Positions 1-5,431 of a stretch of DNA of 5,431 nucleotides are shown piece by piece. The translations under genes were made by a program, and so were the position numbers. Location: positions 1 through 5,431 of the forward strand of contig CADCPU010000265.1 of assembly GCA_902803365.1 (NCBI GenBank), in the 5' to 3' direction. Positions within the stretch are counted from its first letter, which is position 1. Each line of letters starts with the position of its first letter. The DNA is from Oscillospiraceae bacterium (GTDB lineage Bacteria; Bacillota_A; Clostridia; Saccharofermentanales; Saccharofermentanaceae). The notes under the pieces were generated by a model. It was not told the origin of the DNA. It saw only the letters and a list, made by a program, of their open reading frames with translations, and made no database searches.

Positions 1-1076
1 CTGACAGTGCCGTACTTCGTATCGATCTCCTCGATGCGTCTGTCAAGCACATATCTGTTACTTACACTTTCCCTTATTCCGATTGTGGATGTATGCTTAA
101 AGATAGCCCTAACTATCTCATCCTTCGTCTTATCATTACAGATGACACTCAGAAGATACCCTTGTCTGTTCTTCTTCATTCCAACCGGGATCGAGAATAC
201 ATCAAGAGCACCTGCAGCAAACAATCTGTCAAAAGCGAATCCGAGTTCTTCGCCAGTCATGTCATCGATATTGCATTCAAGGATCGTAACGGAATCCGTT
301 TTATCCTCACTCTCGCCGAGCATCAATCTTACACAGTTTGCAGCTTCAAAATCCTTCTTGCCCATGCCGTAGCCGATCTTCTCAACTGACATCACCGGCT
401 GAGGACCGAACTCGGATGCAAAAGTCTTAAGGAGCGCAGCACCGGTCGGTGTGCAAAGCTCGGACTTGATCTGTCCTCCGTATGTCGGAACACCCTTAAG
501 GATAAATGCAGTAGCAGGTGCAGGAACAGGAAGTGTTCCGTGAGCGCACTTAACGGTTCCGCTTCCGACATGGATCGGAGATACGACGACCTTATCGATA
601 TTGAGCTTTGATAAGAGATAGCAAACTGCTGTTACATCAGCAACTGCGTCCATCGTTCCGACCTCATGGAAATGGATCTCGGTAACAGGTCTTCCGTGAG
701 CATGACTCTCTGCCTCAGCTATAAGGCCGTAGACCTTCATGACCTCATCTGCAACAGACGGTTCGATCTTAAGATGTCCCTTAACGATATGCTCGATATC
801 GTGCATGCTGCTGTGATGGTGGTGACCATGCTCGTGTTCATGATCATGGTGGTGATGGTGATGTTCACCTTCCACTTCACCGTTGATCTTTACTGTCATA
901 TGAGTTCCGACGATACCGCACTTGGTCTCAGGCGAAGCTTCATATGTAACACCCGGGATACCGAGTGAGTTAAGTTCGTTAACGATCTTCTCTTTGTCAT
1001 CGAACAATTCCAAAAGAGCTGCCGTGAGCATATCGCCCGCAGCACCCATAGAACAATCTGCATATAGGATCCTCAT
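1..1076 (-). CDS. larC: LarC, nickel insertase for the nickel-pincer nucleotide cofactor (C-terminus beyond the window)
   Basis: Reading the minus strand from the ATG at 1076 gives 358 uninterrupted codons to the window edge, with no stop. LarC performs the last step of NPN cofactor synthesis: CTP-dependent insertion of nickel into pyridinium-3,5-bisthiocarboxylate mononucleotide, probably in the cytoplasm. Family landmarks are the N-terminal start MRILYADCSMGAAGDM (1-16), a His-rich segment (72-88), IHFHEVGTMDAVAD (134-147), CTPTGAALL (208-216), CNIDDMTGEELG (268-279, the conserved NIDDM block) and MKKNRQGY (300-307). Full-length family members are about 400 residues, so roughly 40-60 residues are missing. 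The start is fixed by GGAGG 7 nt upstream (1084-1088) and by the ATGA overlap with the larB stop. In Lactobacillus plantarum larC is split and needs a programmed frameshift; here both halves lie in one frame as far as can be seen. Confidence 0.95.
   Translation of the reverse strand, partial: MRILYADCSMGAAGDMLTAALLELFDDKEKIVNELNSLGIPGVTYEASPETKCGIVGTHMTVKINGEVEGEHHHHHHDHEHEHGHHHHSSMHDIEHIVKGHLKIEPSVADEVMKVYGLIAEAESHAHGRPVTEIHFHEVGTMDAVADVTAVCYLLSKLNIDKVVVSPIHVGSGTVKCAHGTLPVPAPATAFILKGVPTYGGQIKSELCTPTGAALLKTFASEFGPQPVMSVEKIGYGMGKKDFEAANCVRLMLGESEDKTDSVTILECNIDDMTGEELGFAFDRLFAAGALDVFSIPVGMKKNRQGYLLSVICNDKTKDEIVRAIFKHTSTIGIRESVSNRYVLDRRIEEIDTKYGTV
813..863 (-). other. Histidine-rich segment inside LarC
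   Basis: Codons 72-88 of LarC encode 13 histidines in 17 residues, including a natural run of six (72-77) and another of four (85-88), interspersed with Asp, Glu and Gly. More histidines follow at 92, 96 and 101. CAT and CAC codons are mixed, so this is not a simple trinucleotide repeat. His-rich inserts at this place occur in many LarC proteins. A role in nickel binding or storage is inferred from composition. Confidence 0.85.
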
Positions 1077-1828
1077 TGCTTTGCCTCCATATGATTGATC
1101 ATGCTGGCGAGATAACCTGCGCCAAATCCGTTATCTATATTTACGACCGATACTCCGCTCGCACATGAGTTGAGCATCGATAAAAGTGCAGATACGCCTC
1201 CGAACGAAGCTCCGTAGCCGACACTTGTCGGAACTGCGATGACAGGACAATCGGCAAGTCCTCCGATGACACTTGCAAGAGCGCCTTCCATACCCGCAAC
1301 GGCGATTATGACGGATGCATTCATTATGCTGTCCATATGCGAGAGCAGTCTGTGAAGACCTGCAACTCCGACGTCGTACAAACGAACGACATTGTTACCG
1401 TAAGCTTCGCAAGTAACAGCAGCCTCTTCTGCCACAGGGATATCGGACGTTCCGCCGGTAGCGACAACAACAGTTCCGATACCGTCAGGATCTTTTACGC
1501 TTCCGAGGATGCCGATCCTTGCCTCATCGTAATATCTGATATCCAACTTCGGATCGAGTTCTGCGTACTTTTCCTTATCCATCCTGGTAATGAGGATAGT
1601 GCCGGCATCATTGCTGAGCATCGTATTAATGATCCCGCTGATCTGCTCGGGAGTCTTACCTGCTCCGTAGATGACCTCGGGAGCACCCTGGCGGATACCT
1701 CTGTGAAGATCCACCTTGGCATAGCCGATATCTTCAAACGGCTGTTTCTTGAGCATGAGAAGAGCATCATCGATCTCCATCTCACCAGTTCTTACCTTCT
1801 CGAGTATGTCTTTAATATCACTCTTCAT
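1073..1828 (-). CDS. larB: LarB, pyridinium-3,5-biscarboxylic acid mononucleotide synthase
   Basis: A complete 251-residue protein of usual family length. LarB starts NPN cofactor synthesis: it carboxylates C5 of the pyridinium ring of nicotinic acid adenine dinucleotide and hydrolyses the phosphoanhydride, releasing AMP. The N-terminal ~115 residues are the LarB-specific part (RQGAPEVIYGAGKT, 46-59). The C-terminal half is PurE-like (AIR-carboxylase fold), with GGTSD (125-129), YDVGVAGLHRLL (151-162), GMEGAL (179-184), PTSVGYG (200-206) and NSCASGVSVVNIDNGFGAG (220-238). Cys222 in the last motif matches the conserved cysteine that contacts the nicotinate ring in characterised LarB. The start has GGAGGG 6 nt upstream (1835-1840, within the end of larE). 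It overlaps larE by 4 nt and larC by 4 nt, both as ATGA, which suggests translational coupling. Confidence 0.96.
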   Translation of the reverse strand: MKSDIKDILEKVRTGEMEIDDALLMLKKQPFEDIGYAKVDLHRGIRQGAPEVIYGAGKTPEQISGIINTMLSNDAGTILITRMDKEKYAELDPKLDIRYYDEARIGILGSVKDPDGIGTVVVATGGTSDIPVAEEAAVTCEAYGNNVVRLYDVGVAGLHRLLSHMDSIMNASVIIAVAGMEGALASVIGGLADCPVIAVPTSVGYGASFGGVSALLSMLNSCASGVSVVNIDNGFGAGYLASMINHMEAKQ

Positions 1829-2571
1829 CCGCGTCCCTCCGGATCCAATTCAACTTCCGTATAGTAATTTCCGAGTTCTTTTTTTATCTCTTCTTCAGAA
1901 TCCCTGTATAATCCCAACTGATCCTTATGTATCTCGATCCTTGCCTTACCTTCATATGTCCTGATCCTGAAATCGCGAAAACCTATGATGCTCATAAACT
2001 TCTCGCAGATCTCGGTCTTTTTGAGTTTCTCAGGTGTTATCTCTTCACCTGTCCTGATCCTTGTAGCAAGGCATGCATAAGACGGCTTGTTCCAGGTAAA
2101 GAGTCCTGCTTCACGGGAAAGGTCTCTTATCATATCTTTGGTAAGTCCGCACTCGCGAAGAGGCGACCTTACGCTCATTTCCTTAAGTGCTCTCATTCCC
2201 GGTCTGTCGCCCGCATCATCCGAAGCATTCGTGCCGTCACAGATGATACTGTATCCGTCCTTATGAGCAGCCTCGATAATGGCTCCGAAAATGTTGTTCT
2301 TGCAGTAATAACAGCGGTCTTTGGGATTGGATCTTACGATCTCCGAAGCAAGTGCATCGACATGGATGACTTCGACATCGATACCGATATCGGAAGCAAG
2401 TCTCATGGCATCGTTATATTCGAATTCAGGCTGAAATTCAGATTTAACATAATAAGCCTTAACGTCTGCTCCGAACTTTTTCGCCGCATACAAAAGATAT
2501 GACGAATCAACACCGCCCGAAAAAGCGATACCGACCTTCTTATTCTCTTCGAAAAAATCCTTAAGCTCCAT
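1825..2571 (-). CDS. larE: LarE, ATP-dependent sulfur transferase of nickel-pincer cofactor synthesis
   Basis: A complete 248-residue PP-loop ATP pyrophosphatase-type protein. LarE adenylylates the two carboxylates made by LarB and converts them to thiocarboxylates. The PP-loop SGGVDSS is at 18-24; other family blocks are NPKDRCYYCK (82-91), DGTNASDD (112-119), RSPL (135-138) and WNKPSYACLATR (160-171). Cys87, Cys90 and Cys167 together match the three-cysteine LarE variant, for which a 4Fe-4S cluster able to donate sulfur repeatedly has been described; the L. plantarum enzyme instead sacrifices one cysteine equivalent to Cys167. The cluster is inferred here from residue pattern only. The ATG at 2571 gives the normal N-terminus just ahead of the PP-loop, but its ribosome binding site is weak (GGGG, 4 nt away) and abuts an intrinsic terminator. 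First gene of the larE-larB-larC unit. Confidence 0.96.
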   Translation of the reverse strand: MELKDFFEENKKVGIAFSGGVDSSYLLYAAKKFGADVKAYYVKSEFQPEFEYNDAMRLASDIGIDVEVIHVDALASEIVRSNPKDRCYYCKNNIFGAIIEAAHKDGYSIICDGTNASDDAGDRPGMRALKEMSVRSPLRECGLTKDMIRDLSREAGLFTWNKPSYACLATRIRTGEEITPEKLKKTEICEKFMSIIGFRDFRIRTYEGKARIEIHKDQLGLYRDSEEEIKKELGNYYTEVELDPEGRG

Positions 2572-2582
2572 AAAACCCCAAC

Positions 2583-2621
2583 AAAAAAGACATACGATCC
2601 CCTTAAGAAGATACGTATGCC
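2583..2621 (-). terminator. Intrinsic terminator in the larE leader
   Basis: On the minus strand, GGCATACG (2621-2614) pairs with CGTATGTC (2596-2589). After a single bulged T at 2613 the stem continues with ATCTTC (2612-2607) against GGGGAT (2602-2597), closing on a TTAA loop. This gives about 14 pairs, including three G-T pairs, followed directly by six T (2588-2583). No such T-run follows the hairpin on the plus strand. It ends 11 nt before the larE start. Because a good promoter lies upstream of it and downstream of the CDF stop, it most likely acts as a conditional terminator for larEBC; it would also end any transcript coming from the CDF gene. Confidence 0.75.
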
Positions 2622-2635
2622 TTCAAAGCACACAT
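2613..2635 (-). promoter_or_regulatory. Candidate antiterminator hairpin competing with the larE leader terminator
   Basis: ATGTGTGC (2635-2628) can pair with GCATACGT (2620-2613) around a 7-nt TTTGAAG loop, giving eight pairs including two G-T pairs. The 3' arm overlaps the 5' arm of the terminator stem (2621-2614), so the two structures exclude each other. This is seen by base pairing only; no energies were computed and the terminator looks the more stable of the two. Confidence 0.45.
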
Positions 2636-2703
2636 TTGATTTGATACAAAATATAACAAGAGGACTTCAGTCCTTATAGCCGGCTCCAGCCGACCGATGG
2701 TTC

Positions 2704-2732
2704 ATTATAACGCAAAGAGCAAATATAAACAA
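2704..2732 (-). promoter_or_regulatory. Sigma-A-type promoter for larEBC
   Basis: On the minus strand a perfect -10 box TATAAT (2709-2704) lies 17 nt downstream of TTGTTT (2732-2727), which matches the TTGACA consensus at three of six bases, including the conserved TTG. Transcription would start near 2697. The promoter lies wholly in the gap after the CDF stop codon, so larEBC probably has its own start rather than relying on read-through. Confidence 0.7.
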
Positions 2733-2754
2733 TTAAAAGAGGCACCTTTGAACA

Positions 2755-3882
2755 TCAATCCGAAATATCGACATCCTGTGCAATATAAAAGTGATAATCC
2801 TGATATCTGTTCTCGAGCTCAGCAGTCAGTTTCTCCACACAATCCTCATCTGAATCAAACGTAATGACAACATCGAACCTGACCATTTTATTCTCCACAT
2901 CAAGATAAAAACCGTGCATCTGGAGCGCCCAATCGTGTGAGAGTACAAACTCCTGGATATCGTTCCTGAGCTTTGCCGCCTCGTCATTACTAGTGTTATA
3001 GGAATATACACCCACACCTGTCAGGATAACTCCTGTCTCGGCATAAACCCTCGCCTGTGCTTTACGGGTCAGGACATCGACTTCTTCGACCGTCATCGTA
3101 TCAGGAAGTTCCAGATGGACCGATCCGTAATTTCTGTCAGGACCGTAATTGGTGATCAGGAGATCATAAGCTCCCCTTACTCCCTCTTCCTTGCTGAGGA
3201 TCGCCTTGATCTTCTTGGTAAGTTCAGGATCAGCTCTGTGACCCAGGATATCGTCAAGTGTCTCTCTTATCATCTCAATACCCGCCTTGATGATGAATGC
3301 GGAGATGATGACACCGACATAAGCTTCAAGTGATATATCGAAGATCATTAATATGATCGCACTCAAGAGAACCGAACCCGAGAGGATCGCATCAAAGAGC
3401 GCATCCTTGCCCGAGTCACGGAGAGCCTGCGACCTTGCTTCTTCGCCCTTCTTCCTGACATAAAGTCCGAGGAAGATCTTAACGACTACCGCAACTGCGA
3501 TGATGATGATCGATACTGCGGAGTAATCAGGCTTTTCAGGAGAGATTATCTTCTTTACCGATTCTACGAGAGACGTGACACCTGCATATAAGACGATAGC
3601 AGATACGAGCATTGCGCTTACATATTCGACTCTTCCGAGGCCCATCGGATGCTTTCTGTCAGGCTTTTTATTTGCGATCTTCGCGCCAACGATCGTGATG
3701 ATCGACGAGAGAGCATCGGAGAGGTTGTTAACCGCATCAAGGATTACCGCGATGGAGTTCGAGAGCATTCCGACAGCCGCTTTGAAGCTCGCCAGGAATA
3801 TGTTTGCAACAATGCCGATAATACTCGTCTTTACTATCGTTTTTTCCCTGAGTTTTACAGGATCAGTCGTATTTGCACTCAT
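2755..3882 (-). CDS. Cation diffusion facilitator (CDF) family transporter, probably a manganese exporter
   Basis: A complete 375-residue metal-proton antiporter of the inner membrane. Six membrane segments lie near 16-38, 44-66, 87-108, 121-142, 160-183 and 187-205. After helix 2 comes the family motif HPMGLGRVE (78-86). The metal site in helix 2 reads N52-x3-D56 (in DAVNNLSD) and in helix 5 D160-x3-D164 (DALFD). Zinc exporters typically have His/Asp at these places, while MntE-type manganese exporters lack the histidines, so Mn2+ is the likeliest substrate. A cytoplasmic CDF dimer domain follows (about 212-296, with NYGPDRNYGSVHLELP). About 80 further residues (297-375) look like a second small alpha-beta domain and make it longer than the usual ~300 residues. 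The start has AGAAGG 9 nt upstream and lies 4 nt after the preceding stop, so it is probably co-transcribed with that gene. Metal specificity is inferred. Confidence 0.92.
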   Translation of the reverse strand: MSANTTDPVKLREKTIVKTSIIGIVANIFLASFKAAVGMLSNSIAVILDAVNNLSDALSSIITIVGAKIANKKPDRKHPMGLGRVEYVSAMLVSAIVLYAGVTSLVESVKKIISPEKPDYSAVSIIIIAVAVVVKIFLGLYVRKKGEEARSQALRDSGKDALFDAILSGSVLLSAIILMIFDISLEAYVGVIISAFIIKAGIEMIRETLDDILGHRADPELTKKIKAILSKEEGVRGAYDLLITNYGPDRNYGSVHLELPDTMTVEEVDVLTRKAQARVYAETGVILTGVGVYSYNTSNDEAAKLRNDIQEFVLSHDWALQMHGFYLDVENKMVRFDVVITFDSDEDCVEKLTAELENRYQDYHFYIAQDVDISD

Positions 3883-3886
3883 ACGT

Positions 3887-4519
3887 TCATACCTTCTTAA
3901 GTTTTAATATTCCGCGAAGGATAAGTCCCATGACAAAAGCAATGACGGCAACTCCGACAAAGATCACGATTCCCGGCCCCCAGCCCCAGTTAAGGAAGCC
4001 GTACCAGTCATTCGTGTCAGGCCACACTCCGGTACCGTTGATCAGATTGTTCAACATATAAAAAGTTCCATAGACCCAGACTGAAACGGTCACAAAGAGA
4101 TTATCCTTCCATCCCATCTTCGTCTTGTTAAAGATGAGAAATTCAGCGATCGCCAAAAGCGGTAGGATAAGATGATACCACAGATTTGATCCGTTGAAGA
4201 GAAGTTTTACACCATACAAAGGTGCCAAAAATGCCGCAACTACCATGAAAGTAACCATTACGGCAACAGTTGAAAAATACTTGAATTTATCTGCCACAGC
4301 ACTCTCTTTTTTTCTGAAAGCGCCGATCAGCCATACGACGGAAGCAATACCGCTCAAAAGATTTGAAAGTACTGTGTAATATCTGAGGGAAACCAAGCCG
4401 CCCGATTCGAGAAAACCGGCATCTTCAGCTTTAAAGAATAATGATATCCATATTGCAAATACCATAGCCGCATTAACGATATTGATAATGATCCTTGCGA
4501 TCTTACCGGACTTATTCAT
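3887..4519 (-). CDS. Pr6Pr-family integral membrane protein of unknown function
   Basis: A 210-residue hydrophobic protein with about six membrane segments (near 7-30, 45-68, 82-100, 113-131, 139-160 and 181-204). Family-like features are RYYTVLSNLLSG (46-57), NLWYHLILPLLAIAEF (112-127, with a His and Pro within the helix) and WYGFLNWGWGPG (152-163). No enzymatic or transport motif is evident, and the family has no established function that I know of. The start at 4519 is chosen because GGAGG sits 5 nt upstream; an in-frame GTG at 4537 would add six residues but would place this binding site inside the coding region. It lies 30 nt after the DUF1848 gene and 4 nt before the CDF gene, consistent with an operon. 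Confidence 0.8.
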   Translation of the reverse strand: MNKSGKIARIIINIVNAAMVFAIWISLFFKAEDAGFLESGGLVSLRYYTVLSNLLSGIASVVWLIGAFRKKESAVADKFKYFSTVAVMVTFMVVAAFLAPLYGVKLLFNGSNLWYHLILPLLAIAEFLIFNKTKMGWKDNLFVTVSVWVYGTFYMLNNLINGTGVWPDTNDWYGFLNWGWGPGIVIFVGVAVIAFVMGLILRGILKLKKV

Positions 4520-4524
4520 AATAA

Positions 4525-4529
4525 CCTCC
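4525..4529 (-). promoter_or_regulatory. Ribosome binding site that fixes the start of the Pr6Pr-family gene
   Basis: GGAGG on the minus strand, 5 nt before the ATG at 4519. It selects this ATG over the in-frame GTG at 4537, which has no comparable site in front of it. Confidence 0.8.
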
Positions 4530-4549
4530 GCAACCACAGTATCAGTTTA

Positions 4550-5431
4550 TCACGAATCCCCCTGCAGTATATCGAATATATCAACTTGTTTTTTTATATC
4601 AGACTTTTGTATCGCATTATGTACGACATCCGTCTCCTTCAGGTGTCCGATAAGAAGCGGACTCTTCGGATCATGGAGCGAGACATTGACGCGAACTTCC
4701 TTCTCGTCATAATTTGCATAGCAATAACGGCACAGATGAAGGCACGAATTATAAGATCCGATGTCATTGCCCGTCAGGCAGTCGCAACCTTTGCGCGCCC
4801 CTGCTCCCTTAGGTGCTTCAAGCCTTATGCCGTTGGCTTCCTCGAGAAGTCTTTGCGTCATGCAGCCCGAGATATCGACACCGACAGTTTTGAGCTTTGA
4901 ATCCTCAAAGCAGGACTGGACCGTAATACCGTGCGGCTTAAATATCCTTACCAAGTCTTCGGCAAGCCTCATCTGATCTTTAAAATCCACCGCTTTTGCT
5001 TCAGGAAAATTTCTCTTCGTCTTCTCATAGAGATCGATAAAGCTTATGACCACTCTGTTTGTACACCCGTCCAGGGCTTGAGCCATCTCGGAAGCAAAAG
5101 CGATATGCCTGTCATAGTCATATATATCACTCAAAAAAATCGGATCATAGCGTACCACGCACTTTTCCCTGCCGATCTCACGTGACAAGATCTTAAAGGA
5201 CTCGAAAACATCCCCGTAATCCGGAACATTCGGCTCGATGTCCCTTCCGTACGGTGTTATCGTAACGAAAAAATAGAGACCGAACTTCTTTATCTCATCA
5301 ATATAACTCAAGATCGGCTTGGGATTCTTGGTGCAGAATACCATGATATCAACAACCTTCGGATCAAGTTCATATCTCGTGACCGAATTCGGATCATAAG
5401 GACTTCTGACCATGACAAAGCCTTCACGAAG
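4550..5431 (-). CDS. DUF1848 family protein with a radical-SAM-like C-terminal cysteine cluster (N-terminus beyond the window)
   Basis: The frame is open from the right edge to the stop at 4550 (293 codons). The six in-frame codons ahead of the ATG at 5413 (LREGFV) continue the family pattern REGYV-VRNP, so that ATG is internal and about 20-25 residues are probably missing. Counting from this internal Met, landmarks are VFCTKNPKPI (25-34), FFVTITPYGRDIEPNVP (48-64), VVRYDPIFLS (86-95), VVISFIDLYEKTKRN (121-135), and near the end CDC (200-202), DIGSYNSC (207-214) and C214-x3-C218-x2-C221 followed by YAN. This CxxxCxxC spacing is the one that binds the 4Fe-4S cluster in radical SAM enzymes, but here it is C-terminal rather than N-terminal, as is typical of DUF1848. 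The reaction is unknown. It lies 30 nt ahead of the membrane protein gene. Confidence 0.9.
   Translation of the reverse strand, partial: LREGFVMVRSPYDPNSVTRYELDPKVVDIMVFCTKNPKPILSYIDEIKKFGLYFFVTITPYGRDIEPNVPDYGDVFESFKILSREIGREKCVVRYDPIFLSDIYDYDRHIAFASEMAQALDGCTNRVVISFIDLYEKTKRNFPEAKAVDFKDQMRLAEDLVRIFKPHGITVQSCFEDSKLKTVGVDISGCMTQRLLEEANGIRLEAPKGAGARKGCDCLTGNDIGSYNSCLHLCRYCYANYDEKEVRVNVSLHDPKSPLLIGHLKETDVVHNAIQKSDIKKQVDIFDILQGDS

Larger units (their letters stand above)
2572..2697 (-). ncRNA. Structured leader of larEBC, candidate riboswitch or attenuator of unrecognised class
   Basis: The transcript predicted from the upstream promoter has a leader of roughly 125 nt. In order it holds a GC-rich hairpin (GTCGGC, loop TGGA, GCCGGC; extends to 2695-2678), a second element in which TATAAGGAC (2678-2670) pairs with GTCC (2665-2662) and TTATA (2656-2652) with a 5-nt bulge on the 3' side, the candidate antiterminator, and the intrinsic terminator. 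The two upstream elements share T2678 at their boundary and would stack or compete there. I could not match the sequence to TPP, T-box, NiCo, guanidine, fluoride, purine, SAM or yybP-ykoY landmarks as I remember them. The ligand, if any, is unknown; nickel, a nicotinate nucleotide, lactate or the NPN cofactor are plausible guesses from the regulated genes. Confidence 0.5.

Noticed and set aside
7..372. Plus-strand open frame of 121 codons, and an overlapping one at 93-389
   Set aside because: Both lie opposite larC, which has a clear family match across the same bases; their translations show no recognisable domain.
813..863. His-rich codons as an engineered tag or sequencing artefact
   Set aside because: The frame stays open on both sides, codons are mixed CAT and CAC with acidic residues between, and His-rich inserts at this position are common in LarC proteins.
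1337..2502. Plus-strand open frames at 1337-1864 and 1927-2502
   Set aside because: They are antisense to larB and larE, whose motifs are conserved; no binding sites or families support the plus-strand frames.
2611..2618. Palindrome ATACGTAT as a repressor operator
   Set aside because: Eight bases is short, and the site falls in overlapping arms of the RNA hairpins, which explain the symmetry better. It is also about 80 nt downstream of the predicted transcription start.
2403..2633. Minus-strand 76-codon frame overlapping the larE start and leader
   Set aside because: It is out of frame with larE and reads through the hairpin region; its translation resembles nothing known. The PP-loop frame is the real gene.
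2572..2697. NiCo (czcD-type) riboswitch or T-box leader
   Set aside because: The nickel genes make NiCo tempting, but I see no four-way junction or its GGGACA-like conserved segments as I recall them. T-box landmarks such as TGG-ACC and a specifier stem are also absent. A covariance model search would settle this.
2735..2750. Short hairpin AAAGG-TGCC-TCTTT just after the CDF stop as a CDF terminator
   Set aside because: Only five pairs, mostly A-T with one G-T, and the trailing T-run is broken by AA. Too weak to call; the strong terminator at 2583-2621 can serve both units.
2755..3882. CDF transporter as a nickel exporter dedicated to the lar pathway
   Set aside because: A promoter and leader separate it from larE, and its metal-site residues point to manganese rather than nickel.

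Overview
The window carries six protein-coding genes, all on the minus strand, so transcription runs from right to left. The two outermost genes are cut by the window edges. Moderate GC content, strong GGAGG-type ribosome binding sites, the mix of protein families (DUF1848, a Pr6Pr-type membrane protein, a long clostridial-type CDF transporter, LarE/LarB/LarC) and tight gene packing suggest a Bacillota chromosome, most likely from a class Clostridia anaerobe (Lachnospiraceae- or Oscillospirales-like). This placement is an inference from gene content; no phylogenetic marker is present.

Right block (5431 to 2755). A DUF1848 protein with a C-terminal radical-SAM-like cysteine cluster lacks its N-terminus. 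It is followed after 30 nt by a six-helix Pr6Pr-family membrane protein, and 4 nt later by a cation diffusion facilitator whose metal-site residues (Asn/Asp in helix 2, Asp/Asp in helix 5) resemble manganese exporters. Spacing suggests that at least the last two are co-transcribed.

Intergenic control region (2572 to 2754). This 183-nt gap is the most interesting part of the window. It holds a good sigma-A-type promoter just after the CDF stop codon, then a leader of roughly 125 nt with two upstream hairpins, a possible antiterminator hairpin, and a strong intrinsic terminator (about 14 bp and six T) ending only 11 nt before the next start codon. The antiterminator and terminator share the same strand segment and cannot form together. 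This is the layout of a transcription-attenuating leader such as a riboswitch. I do not recognise it as a known class.

Left block (2571 to 1). larE, larB and larC make the nickel-pincer nucleotide (NPN) cofactor of lactate racemase (LarA) and its relatives. LarB carboxylates and cleaves nicotinic acid adenine dinucleotide, LarE converts the two carboxylates to thiocarboxylates, and LarC inserts nickel. Both junctions are 4-nt ATGA overlaps, so the three proteins are probably translationally coupled. LarC is one uninterrupted frame (no larC1/larC2 split in the visible part), has a histidine-rich segment, and runs off the left edge. No larA-like gene is visible, so the enzyme that uses the cofactor must lie outside the window.
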